Below, piece after piece: positions 7,500 to 13,886 of a stretch of DNA of 14,879 bases. The notes under the pieces were generated by a model. It did not search any database. It had not been told where the DNA came from and saw only the letters and a list, made by a program, of their open reading frames with translations. How positions within the stretch are numbered: position 1 is the first letter of the stretch; every line of letters begins with the position of its first letter. Source of the DNA: Desulfobacterales bacterium (GTDB lineage: Bacteria > Desulfobacterota > Desulfobacteria > Desulfobacterales > Desulfobacteraceae); assembly GCA_022361315.1 (NCBI GenBank), contig JAKSBB010000337.1, positions 1-14,879 on the forward strand, in the 5' to 3' direction. Position numbers and translations under genes: made by a program.

Positions 7500-8297
7500 A
7501 TGAAGATCCATCACCTGAGAAACGCGACCTTTGTCATTGAAGCCGGGGCACACCATATTCTTATTGATCCCATGCTTGGAGAAAAAGGAAGCTTACCGCC
7601 TTTCTCCTACCTTAAACACAAGGCAAGGAAAAACCCTGTTGTTGATCTGCCGGAAAATGCGGAAGAGATTCTGAGCCGGGTTACCCTCTGCCTGGTGACC
7701 CATTCCCAGAAATTGGGAATTGAAGCCCTCACCCATACCGACCATTTTGACCTGGCCGGAAGACAATTCCTTATGGAACGGGATATTCCGGTGGTCTGCC
7801 TGACTAGGGATGCCTCTTATATGGAGAAACACGGCCTCAGGGTGGCTGCAGACCTGACATTCTGGGAACCCCGGGATCTTCTCGGGGGAAAAATCACAGC
7901 GGTTCCAGCGCGTCACGGTCACGGGTGGACGGCCAATCTCATGGCCAATGGCGCCGGATTCTGCCTTGCACTGCCGGGAGAACCCTCCATTTATATCAGC
8001 GGCGATACCGTATATACAAAAGAGACGGAACGTGCACTGACGGAACTTGCGCCGGACATTGCCGTGGTGGCCGCCGGAAATGCCGGCCTGGATGTGGGGG
8101 GAGATATCCTGATGTCTCCGGACGAGGTCGCCACATTCGCAGCCCGGGCACCGGGTCGGGTGGTGGCCAACCATATGGAGGCGCTGAACCATTGTCCGGT
8201 GACCCGGTCCGCACTCAGGGAAACATTGACACACCTGGACCTCATATCAAAAGTTTCCATACCGGAAGACGGGGAAACCCTGGTTTTCAATACCTAG
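7500..8297 (+). CDS. Metallo-beta-lactamase-fold hydrolase (UlaG-like)
   Basis: A 265-aa protein of the UlaG-like metallo-beta-lactamase fold, probably a cytoplasmic metal-dependent hydrolase of unknown substrate. The opening strand plus LIDPML (21-26) is typical. Candidate metal ligands are H79-x-D81-H82 (THTDHFD), H139 or H141 (ARHGHG), D169 (SGDT) and H225 (ANHME). The family motif is usually H-x-H-x-D-H. Here the expected first His is absent next to HTDH; the nearest Thr-His (H68) is 11 residues earlier, and the intervening DNA contains a small palindrome (TCCCAGAAATTGGGA). Activity may thus be altered. It is divergent from the glxA-like regulator and convergent with the LysR gene (25-bp gap), where no clear terminator is visible. 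No signal peptide. Confidence 0.83.
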   Translation: MKIHHLRNATFVIEAGAHHILIDPMLGEKGSLPPFSYLKHKARKNPVVDLPENAEEILSRVTLCLVTHSQKLGIEALTHTDHFDLAGRQFLMERDIPVVCLTRDASYMEKHGLRVAADLTFWEPRDLLGGKITAVPARHGHGWTANLMANGAGFCLALPGEPSIYISGDTVYTKETERALTELAPDIAVVAAGNAGLDVGGDILMSPDEVATFAARAPGRVVANHMEALNHCPVTRSALRETLTHLDLISKVSIPEDGETLVFNT

Positions 8298-8322
8298 TAA
8301 AGGGCATGGTCAGCCATCCGGT

Positions 8323-9210
8323 TTAATCATCGGAGATCCGTTCCTCCGCCAGCCCCATGAAATGAGCCAGAAGCGGGGAACACCACTTTTCCGCATGCCA
8401 GATCATGATCAGCGAAACCTCTTCGTCATCCGGTTGAAAATCCAGACGGGCCAGGCGGCCTGATGCAAGGGCCGGTGCCACCGCGACCTCGGGGCAGACG
8501 GTAAACCCGATGCCCCGTTCCAGACAGGCCCGCAGGCCCATGATACTTGAAAATCTAAGGGTCCTGGTGGTGACCCGATGTTCATCGAGCGACCGCTCGA
8601 ATATTTTGGGATAACTTCAGTCGGTGACCGGTCTTAAATAGTGATGCCCCCCAAAATCTGTCATCTCCAGATTGCGTTGCTCCACCAGGGGATGATCCGG
8701 CCCTGCCACCCCCACCAGCCGTTCGGATCTCAACCGTTTGACATTCACCTCCCGGAGATGGACACTGTCACTGAGCAAAAAGGCCAGATCAATCCGGCCG
8801 GAGTTGAGTTCTTCCCTGAGCTGCTCATCCGAACAATTGATCATCCGCAGGGTAACCTTTGGATGATCCCGGACAAACCGCCGGACAATTCCAGGCATAT
8901 AAACGCTGGCAATGGTTTCGGGCACCCGGATGGTCAGGGAGCCCCGGATATAGTCATCACTCGAAAATTGAGACCGTATTTCCCGGGTCATGTCCGTCAT
9001 GCGTCTGGCATAGGTATAGAGTTTCCTGCCGGCATCCGTCAGCAGTACCCGCCGGCCGATACGGTCAAAGACCTTTACTTCCAACTCGTCCTCCAATGCT
9101 TTGATCTGGGCGGAAACCGAAGACTGAGCCATGCAGAGCCGCCGGGATGCCCGGGTGAAGCTCAGTTCATCTGCCACGCATAAAAATGTTTTTAGTTGCC
9201 GTAATTCCAT
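8323..9210 (-). CDS. LysR-family regulator with in-frame TGA, probable selenocysteine at residue 198
   Basis: Read through the TGA at 8617-8619, this is a full-length 295-aa LysR regulator. The winged HTH is at residues 1-60 (FTRASRRLCMAQSSVSAQI) and the effector domain at about 90-290. Sequence after the TGA is in the same frame and plainly LysR-like (residues 220-255, GLRACLERGIGFTVCPEVAV), so coding continues. The residue at the TGA precedes Ser-Tyr, where many LysR proteins have Gly-Cys-Ser-Tyr-Arg and where OxyR has its peroxide-sensing Cys199 region. A SECIS-like hairpin lies 22 nt downstream, supporting Cys-to-Sec replacement. Other cysteines are C11, C26, C126, C229, C239 and C277. 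The alternative is a nonsense mutation. The ATG at 9210 has a strong AAGGGGG ribosome site. Divergent from the AhpD-like selenoprotein, which it likely regulates. A selenium-metabolism-associated LysR family is known; I cannot confirm membership. Confidence 0.75.
8585..8619 (-). promoter_or_regulatory. Sec codon (TGA) plus bacterial SECIS-like hairpin in the LysR gene
   Basis: On the minus strand the TGA (8619-8617) is followed 22 nt later by the apical loop of TCGAGC-GGTC-GCTCGA (8600-8585), a 6-bp perfect stem. The loop GGUC starts with G and matches the GGUC core of the Escherichia coli fdhF SECIS loop. The published bacterial SECIS model places the loop about 16-37 nt after UGA with G in the first loop positions; both conditions are met. 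CCC and GGG further out could extend the stem. Confidence 0.7.
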
Positions 9211-9301
9211 ACCCCCCCTTCCTTATTACCCACCGGTATCGTATCCCCCGTGATTCAAATCGCCACCGTCGATACAACACATCGGAATAAATCGTTGGAC
9301 A

Positions 9302-9324
9302 CGATCAATAAAGTTTATTAATCG
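9302..9324. promoter_or_regulatory. Near-perfect inverted repeat, probable LysR operator
   Basis: Half-sites CGATcAATAAA and TTTATTaATCG flank a central G; 10 of 11 positions pair. It sits between the divergent LysR gene (ATG 84 bp away) and the AhpD-like gene (ATG 62 bp away), the classic place for LysR autoregulation and activation, and fits the T-N11-A style of LysR sites (ATC...GAT). A TTGGAC at 9295-9300 could be a -35 box for the plus-strand gene, but the spacing to a -10 is poor. Confidence 0.6.
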
Positions 9325-9385
9325 ATAAATCAGAAGTAAACAATACCGTCCCTTTCGTCAACCCGAATCATTAAAAGGAGACCCT

Positions 9386-9649
9386 ATGTTACCGGAGAAA
9401 CAACAAGTTACATATCAGGCATTCTCAGAGGCCGTAAGGCAGAATGACATCCTGGATCCGAAAACCACCCGCCTGCTTTATCTTGCATCTGCCATGGCCC
9501 TTGGCTGCTATCCCTGAATGACTCACTGCCTTAGCGATGCTAAGGAAAACGGAATCAGCGACGATGAAATCGGTGCTGCAAAAGCCATTGTCATGGCGGT
9601 ATCCGCCGGCCGTGTAAATGCCCAGTTCAGCGACGCCACAGGCCAATGA
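9386..9649 (+). CDS. AhpD-like (carboxymuconolactone decarboxylase family) selenoprotein, CxxU active site
   Basis: An 87-aa small all-helical AhpD/CMD-type protein if the TGA at 9515-9517 is read as selenocysteine 44. The active-site motif is then C41-Y-P-U44-x2-H47, matching the AhpD C-x2-C-x2-H pattern with Sec in place of the second Cys. Sequence after the TGA (residues 45-75, with DDEIGAAKAIVMAVSAGRVN) is typical of the family and in frame. A perfect 7-bp SECIS-like hairpin lies 18 nt downstream of the TGA. Such proteins act as peroxidases or disulfide reductases with thiol partners; Sec-containing AhpD-like proteins are a known selenoprotein group. The ATG at 9386 has an AAAAGGAG ribosome site 5 nt upstream. 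It ends with tandem TGA TGA and a terminator follows 16 nt later. Standard gene calling would miss it. Divergent from the LysR selenoprotein gene. Confidence 0.88.
9515..9545 (+). promoter_or_regulatory. Sec codon (TGA) plus bacterial SECIS-like hairpin in the AhpD-like gene
   Basis: TGA (9515-9517) is followed by CCTTAGC-GAT-GCTAAGG (9529-9545), a perfect 7-bp stem. The loop begins 18 nt after the TGA and starts with G, satisfying the bacterial SECIS model (loop 16-37 nt away, G among the first loop bases). Confidence 0.82.
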
Positions 9650-9665
9650 TGATGTAACCCATCCC

Positions 9666-9700
9666 AGGCCGGCGATTCCCAATCGGTCGGCCTGCCTTTT
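9666..9700 (+). terminator. Rho-independent terminator after the AhpD-like gene
   Basis: AGGCCG (9666-9671) pairs with CGGCCT (9688-9693) and CGATT with AATCG closer to a CCC loop, followed by GCCTTTT. It lies 16 bp after the stop codon and separates the selenoprotein transcript from the next gene. Confidence 0.75.
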
Positions 9701-9777
9701 ATCTAATACAGCCTTCCCGGGAATACCATTCTCCGCCAACCGTTTCCCTAGTAATTTCCCCTTGTAAATAAAAACAA

Positions 9778-9807
9778 TTACTGATAGATGAAGTGACATA
9801 CTATCAT
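9778..9807 (+). promoter_or_regulatory. Putative sigma70-type promoter overlapping an inverted repeat
   Basis: TTACTG (9778-9783), an 18-bp spacer and TATCAT (9802-9807) resemble -35/-10 boxes. The inverted repeat TGATAG-N13-CTATCA (9782-9806) lies across it and could be an operator. The start site would leave a leader of about 210 nt before the gene at 10027. Confidence 0.35.
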
Positions 9808-9848
9808 TTTAAGGCATTGAAATCTTAAGCGTATTGTTCGGCTGATAT

Positions 9849-9979
9849 CAGTCCCGGTCCGTTGGGACGTTTTCCGGTAATCTTTACGGCGTTTTTATCC
9901 ATCCCCATTCAGATTTACCGGGATGGTTTCAAAACCACCGTTCAAATGAAGCCCCAGGGAATTCACAGATACCCTGGGG
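9849..9979 (+). other. Hairpin-rich 5' leader of the gene at 10027
   Basis: Three short stems can be drawn in the non-coding stretch: GTCCC...GGGAC (about 9851-9868), TGGTT-TCAA-AACCA (about 9924-9937), and the strong CCCCAGGG (9952-9959) with CCCTGGGG (9972-9979), an 8-bp perfect stem and 12-nt loop. No known riboswitch was recognised. A T-rich run follows about 20 nt later, too far for a simple terminator. The rest of 9700-10026 shows no supported gene. Confidence 0.35.
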
Positions 9980-10026
9980 ATCAACATGTTTCCATCAATC
10001 TTTTTTTCAGAAGAAAGGAGTTCAAC

Positions 10027-10539
10027 ATGGCAGAAAACAATGTCCCTCTCTCACTTGTCACGGACACTCTCGGCATCGGTACGGCCCGGTACCATCTCAA
10101 TGATGTCAGTCCCGGAGCCTATGATTTCTACTGGCTGGTTGTGGTGGACCGGAAAACCTTAAAGGTTGTGGCCAATGCCGTTACCGAGAACCAGGGTGTA
10201 GTCCCGGCCGAAGTAAAAAAATATGACGGCAATAACGCCTATATCCTGGTTGCCACAAGCTTCCAGATGACCTGCAAAAACCGACCGACAGGTGAGCTTG
10301 ACACCTTTCTTAAAGCGAACGGCGCTGATATTAAATACAAGGCCCTTCAGCAGATTGCCGGATTAGGCGGTCCCCAGCAGGATGCTAGACAATTTAATTA
10401 CCTGCTCGTTTCCATTATGGGACAAAAAAGCGGGATTGAGGCACACTCCATCGGACCGGATCTGCTGGCGCTTCCCCTGGAACTGATTCTGGAAGGCGAT
10501 CAGTATATCCCCGTAGACACATATCCATTGGCCGGCTGA
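10027..10539 (+). CDS. Hypothetical 170-aa protein, no firm family
   Basis: Not recognised with confidence. The protein is soluble-looking, without signal peptide or membrane segment, and has one cysteine (C83). It alternates short hydrophobic strands (DFYWLVVVDRKTLKVVANAV at 33-52, AYILVATSF at 71-79, FNYLLVSIMG at 123-132) with a helix-like GELDTFLKANGAD (89-101), suggesting a compact alpha/beta fold. The order of a 'value of the individual' strand, an 'ILVAT' strand and a final 'VSIMG' strand is vaguely like ILEI/FAM3-type lectin-like domains; that is a weak by-eye guess. The ATG at 10027 has an AAAGGAG ribosome site 6 nt upstream; an open frame extends further 5' but without one. It is a single-gene unit between a terminator upstream and a hairpin downstream. 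Confidence 0.75.
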   Translation: MAENNVPLSLVTDTLGIGTARYHLNDVSPGAYDFYWLVVVDRKTLKVVANAVTENQGVVPAEVKKYDGNNAYILVATSFQMTCKNRPTGELDTFLKANGADIKYKALQQIAGLGGPQQDARQFNYLLVSIMGQKSGIEAHSIGPDLLALPLELILEGDQYIPVDTYPLAG

Positions 10540-10568
10540 TCAAACACCCCGGCACAATGGAGGTAAAA

Positions 10569-10601
10569 CGGTGCGGACCGAAGATTGTCCGGCCCGCACC
10601 G
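10569..10601. terminator. Bidirectional terminator hairpin
   Basis: CGGTGCGG (10569-10576) pairs perfectly with CCGCACCG (10594-10601), with CCG/CGG extending the stem past one mismatch. T-rich tracts follow on both sides (GTTCTTT on plus, TTTTACC on minus), so it can end both the 10027 gene and the convergent rsgA. Confidence 0.75.
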
Positions 10602-10638
10602 CGTTCTTTATCCCGCCATTATTTTTAGCAACCCATCA

Positions 10639-11742
10639 TTATCGTCCTTTTTTCATGGCTTTGATTTTCAGGGCCACACCCTTCCACCGCTCTTTTTCCA
10701 CGCGATCGGCACTTTTATTTTTACTCTGGGCGATATAGGCCAGCTCCCGTCGCATTTTCCGGTAGTTCGCCATGCGGCTTTCCGATATGTCACCGGATTC
10801 AACCGCCTCGCTGACCCGGCATCCCGGTTCATGGGTGTGACTGCAATCGGAAAAACGGCAGTCCCTGGACAGCGCTTCGATCTCAGGAAAGACGGCGTCT
10901 ATACCGCCGTCATTTTCCCAAAAGGCGATTTCACGAATCCCCGGATTATCGATGACCAATCCCCCGTTGGGCAGACGAATCATGTCCCGGGATGTGGTGG
11001 TGTGCCTTCCCTTGTTCACCACCGTGCTGATGGCTGAGGTGCGCTGCACGGTGCGGCCGCAGAGACGGTTTATCAGGGTGGATTTCCCCGCACCGGAACT
11101 CCCGATCATGGTTGTGGTGGCCCCCGGGGTTAAATACGGAGCCAGGACCGACAGTCCGTCGTCATCCGTCGCAGACATGGGATAAACAGGAACACCGAAC
11201 GCGATGCCTTCCGCGTCACTGACAAATTGAGACGGGTCCCGGTGCAGATCCGCCTTGGTCAGGAGAATCACCGGATTCAGTCCGCAGTTATACACCAGGG
11301 TCAGATACCGTTCGATGCGTCTCAGGTTAAAATCCCGGTCCAACCCTGAAACGATAAACACCGTATCGAGATTTGCCGCCAGGATCTGCTCCCGCTGGGG
11401 TTGGGCATCCTGTTTGTCTCGATTACCCGACGCCCCTCTGGACAACGCATTCTGCCGTACCAGCACCCTGGAAATCACGGTATCCTTGACCAGAACCCAG
11501 TCCCCCACCACGGGATACACGCCCCCGACATCCCGATGGAACCGTCCGGCCAGGGTGCAGAGCAATTCCTCATCACCTGAGCTTACTGAAAAGAAGTTTT
11601 TTCTCACCCCGATCACCCGGGCCGGCGTCAAATCGCCATCGGTTTTGGTTTCCATCTGTACCTGAAAATAATCGTTCCACCCCAGAGGTGAAAGCAGGCG
11701 ATACGTCGTGTCCGGTTTGTCTGATTTTTTATTTATATTCAT
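10639..11742 (-). CDS. rsgA: Ribosome small-subunit-dependent GTPase A
   Basis: A 367-aa cytoplasmic GTPase that assists late 30S subunit maturation (RsgA/YjeQ). Domain order is the family's: an N-terminal OB-fold (about residues 38-100), a circularly permuted GTPase with G4 TKAD (162-165) ahead of the P-loop GSSGAGKST (214-222) and G3 DNPG (265-268), then a zinc finger with C295, C300, H302 and C308. An HTTT stretch (247-250) is also typical. The basic C-terminus ends KAMKKGR. The length is normal for the family. The ATG at 11742 has an AAAGGAAAG ribosome site. It is a monocistronic-looking gene, convergent with the 10027 gene across a shared terminator. It looks like ordinary core-genome content next to accessory genes. 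Confidence 0.95.
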   Translation of the reverse strand: MNINKKSDKPDTTYRLLSPLGWNDYFQVQMETKTDGDLTPARVIGVRKNFFSVSSGDEELLCTLAGRFHRDVGGVYPVVGDWVLVKDTVISRVLVRQNALSRGASGNRDKQDAQPQREQILAANLDTVFIVSGLDRDFNLRRIERYLTLVYNCGLNPVILLTKADLHRDPSQFVSDAEGIAFGVPVYPMSATDDDGLSVLAPYLTPGATTTMIGSSGAGKSTLINRLCGRTVQRTSAISTVVNKGRHTTTSRDMIRLPNGGLVIDNPGIREIAFWENDGGIDAVFPEIEALSRDCRFSDCSHTHEPGCRVSEAVESGDISESRMANYRKMRRELAYIAQSKNKSADRVEKERWKGVALKIKAMKKGR

Positions 11743-11842
11743 TGTTGTGTCTTTCCTTTACTGCGATGCAATTCTGTTGATAACGGACCGTGAATTTAAC
11801 GTTCCGGTGCCGTTCATAATTCTATGATTTTTTATGGGCGGT

Positions 11843-11982
11843 GTTGCCGGCAGAATGCGCAGGTATAGCTGGAGATCCAGGATCTCAACAAACAGGCTGG
11901 AAATGTCAGGCCGCCCCGGTTGATGGTCACGGGGCTGAAAATGGTCAATCCGTTACCTGGGGGAGAGATCCCTGCCGGCAAC
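11843..11982. repeat. 140-bp block bounded by perfect 11-bp inverted repeats
   Basis: GTTGCCGGCAG (11843-11853) is matched by its exact reverse complement CTGCCGGCAAC (11972-11982). Internal stems are visible: GAGATC-CAG-GATCTC around 11872-11886 and CCCCG...CGGGG around 11915-11935; GGATCTC can alternatively pair with GAGATCC near 11965-11971. It lies in the 410-bp gap upstream of rsgA and downstream of the solute-binding-protein gene, where I see no supported coding sequence. It could be a structured RNA or a small non-autonomous (MITE-like) element; no clear target-site duplication is visible. Confidence 0.5.
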
Positions 11983-12120
11983 CGTTGACACAATATCCAA
12001 TAAATCTAAAAACAAAAAAACCTCTTGATGGTCAGAGTTAAATTCACGGGAGGTAATACATAAAAAACCGGGGTGTTGTCAAGATACAACAGAAGTGTTC
12101 AAACCGTATGAATTTGAAAT

Positions 12121-12144
12121 CCCCCTGCCGTCTCCGGCAGGGGG
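12121..12144 (-). terminator. Terminator hairpin after the solute-binding-protein gene
   Basis: CCCCCTGCCG (12121-12130) and CGGCAGGGGG (12135-12144) form a perfect 10-bp stem with a 4-nt loop, 8 bp past the stop codon at 12153. On the minus strand only ATTTCAAATT follows, a weak U-tract. Confidence 0.65.
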
Positions 12145-12152
12145 AGCCGTCA

Positions 12153-13802
12153 TTAGCCGTCAAGCCAGACCTCTTCGGTGTTGAGGTAGGCATTGGGATG
12201 GGCAACAATGTTTTTCACATGCTTTCGGGTGATGGCCCACATGTTGATCCAGAAGGCATTTGCGATGGAGCCGCGTGACATCTGGATCTGCTCAAGTTTT
12301 GCAAATATATTGCGACGGGCCTCGATATCCAGGGTGCCGTTGGCCGTTTTCAGCAGGTCTGAAAACTCCTGGTCCACCCACCGGCTCTCATTCCAGGGCA
12401 CCGGTTTTCCGTTTTCATCACCGGTATAGGCCAGGTTGAGCACCATGGTTCCCAGGGGGCGGTGGGTCCAGGGGGTGATGCCCAGGTCCACTTCCGTCCA
12501 TTTCTCCCAGTACTGGCTGTTGGGCATGGTTTTAAGGTTGATCCGTAACCCTGCCGGAGCGGCATCCTGCTTCAGGATTTCCGCATACCTGACCACTTCC
12601 GGCCATCCGCTGCCCACGGCCAGTGTGACGTCAAGGCCGTCGGGATACCCGGCCGCTTTCAGCAACGCTCTTGCCTTTTCCGGGTTATACCCCGGTGTTT
12701 TCACCGGTGCGTATTCCGGATGCTTGGGGCTCACATGGGTATCCTGGCCTTCCAATCCTTCGTTGTAATAGGCCAGGGAGAGAATTTTTTCCCTGTGCTG
12801 GCAAAGTTTAAGGGCCATTCGCACCCGGTTGTCATCCCAGGGTTTTTTATCCACACGCATCCGGAGGACACGGGTGATATTGGTGGTTACGGGATAAACG
12901 CTGATATTCGGGTCATCTTTAAGGGTCTGGTAGGCCTGGGTGGCCACCACATCACCAAAATCGATCATATCGATCTGATTGGATTTCATGGCGGCAATCA
13001 TGGGGGCCATTTCAGATCCCATGTCTATATATTCGATGCCGTCAAGGTAGGGCAGCATGCCGCCGTCCGCTCCCTTCTTCCAATAGTCGTTCCGCCGTTT
13101 CAGTACACAGCGTTCCCCTTCATTGTAGGCCTCCAGCGTATAAGGGCCTGTACCGTGGGGGGCCTTGAGAAAGTCCCCTTCAAAGGTTTTGTGGTTCAGG
13201 ATGAGCGCCGGATAGTGGAACAGATGCTCCGGCACCCCGATTTCCGGTGTTTTCAAATGGAGCCTCACCTGGTACTTGCCTGATTTTTCAATGCCGTCGG
13301 AGGACAGGTATCCGCCAATCATCCCTTTCATGGAAGATCCCACCGTCTCGTCCAGCCATTGCTGAAAGGTGAAAATAACATCATCGGAGGTGAATTCATC
13401 ACCGTTGTTGAACCGGATACCCTTTCTCAGATTCAGGGTCCAGGTTTTCAGATCCGCACTGGGCTGCCAGTTGTCCAGCAATGCCGGATGGGTCACATTA
13501 TTGTGGTCGGTAAAGGTGAGATATTCGGCCACCTGGCGCAGCTGGTTGCTCGGGGTAACCCAGGAGAACTGGGCGGGGTGGGTCATCTTGGAAACAGGTC
13601 CGGCGATTCTCAGGGTACCGCCCCGTGTCACGGCGCCGGCATGGGCCGGCCGGGTAAAAAGTGACAGCCCCGTCATCTGGGCCGCTCCCACGGCAGATAC
13701 CCCCAGCAGGGCTGCGTACCGGATAAACTCACGCCGTGACAGCTTTCCCTTTGCGTAATCGCGTTTCAAATGGTTGATCCCGGGATGACACTCTTTAGCC
13801 AT
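12153..13802 (-). CDS. ABC transporter solute-binding protein, SBP_bac_5 family, Tat-exported
   Basis: A 549-aa extracytoplasmic binding protein of the dipeptide/oligopeptide (DppA/OppA, SBP_bac_5) family. The N-terminus carries a twin-arginine signal (SRREFIRYA at residues 22-30), a hydrophobic stretch (about 29-49) and a likely cleavage after AHA (53-55). The mature protein has typical blocks such as LRKGIRFNNGDEFTSDDVIF (about 125-145), HGTGPYTLEAYNEGE and CQHREKILSLAYYNEGLEGQ. The length is normal. It follows the MttB-family gene on the same strand after 84 bp and has its own strong AAGGAGAG ribosome site, so an operon is likely. Its ligand may be a methylated amine or short peptide; that comes from context, not sequence. 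Permease and ATPase genes are not in the window. Confidence 0.9.
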   Translation of the reverse strand: MAKECHPGINHLKRDYAKGKLSRREFIRYAALLGVSAVGAAQMTGLSLFTRPAHAGAVTRGGTLRIAGPVSKMTHPAQFSWVTPSNQLRQVAEYLTFTDHNNVTHPALLDNWQPSADLKTWTLNLRKGIRFNNGDEFTSDDVIFTFQQWLDETVGSSMKGMIGGYLSSDGIEKSGKYQVRLHLKTPEIGVPEHLFHYPALILNHKTFEGDFLKAPHGTGPYTLEAYNEGERCVLKRRNDYWKKGADGGMLPYLDGIEYIDMGSEMAPMIAAMKSNQIDMIDFGDVVATQAYQTLKDDPNISVYPVTTNITRVLRMRVDKKPWDDNRVRMALKLCQHREKILSLAYYNEGLEGQDTHVSPKHPEYAPVKTPGYNPEKARALLKAAGYPDGLDVTLAVGSGWPEVVRYAEILKQDAAPAGLRINLKTMPNSQYWEKWTEVDLGITPWTHRPLGTMVLNLAYTGDENGKPVPWNESRWVDQEFSDLLKTANGTLDIEARRNIFAKLEQIQMSRGSIANAFWINMWAITRKHVKNIVAHPNAYLNTEEVWLDG

Positions 13803-13886
13803 GTTTCTCTCCTTTTATTTGCGGGTTAAGCCTCCATTTACATCTATAAATACATACTTGCGGTGATCACGAAATCCAGGGTGCCA

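Noticed and set aside
8323..9210. Reading the LysR gene as a plain pseudogene or as two separate genes
   Set aside because: Only one stop interrupts it, the frame is unbroken, the stop lies at a family Cys position, and a SECIS-like hairpin follows at the right distance. A nonsense mutation remains possible but is less economical beside a second Sec-type gene.
9425..9799. Minus-strand open frame of 124 codons
   Set aside because: It is antisense to the AhpD-like selenoprotein, has no good ribosome site and shows no recognisable domain.
9862..10026. N-terminal extension of the gene at 10027
   Set aside because: It has no ATG with a ribosome site and is rich in hairpins, while the ATG at 10027 has a clear AAAGGAG.
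11843..11982. Cobalamin or molybdenum-cofactor riboswitch, tRNA-Sec gene, or integron attC site
   Set aside because: None of the conserved boxes I know for these is present: no GTTCGA T-loop for tRNA, and the repeat ends are in the wrong orientation for attC.
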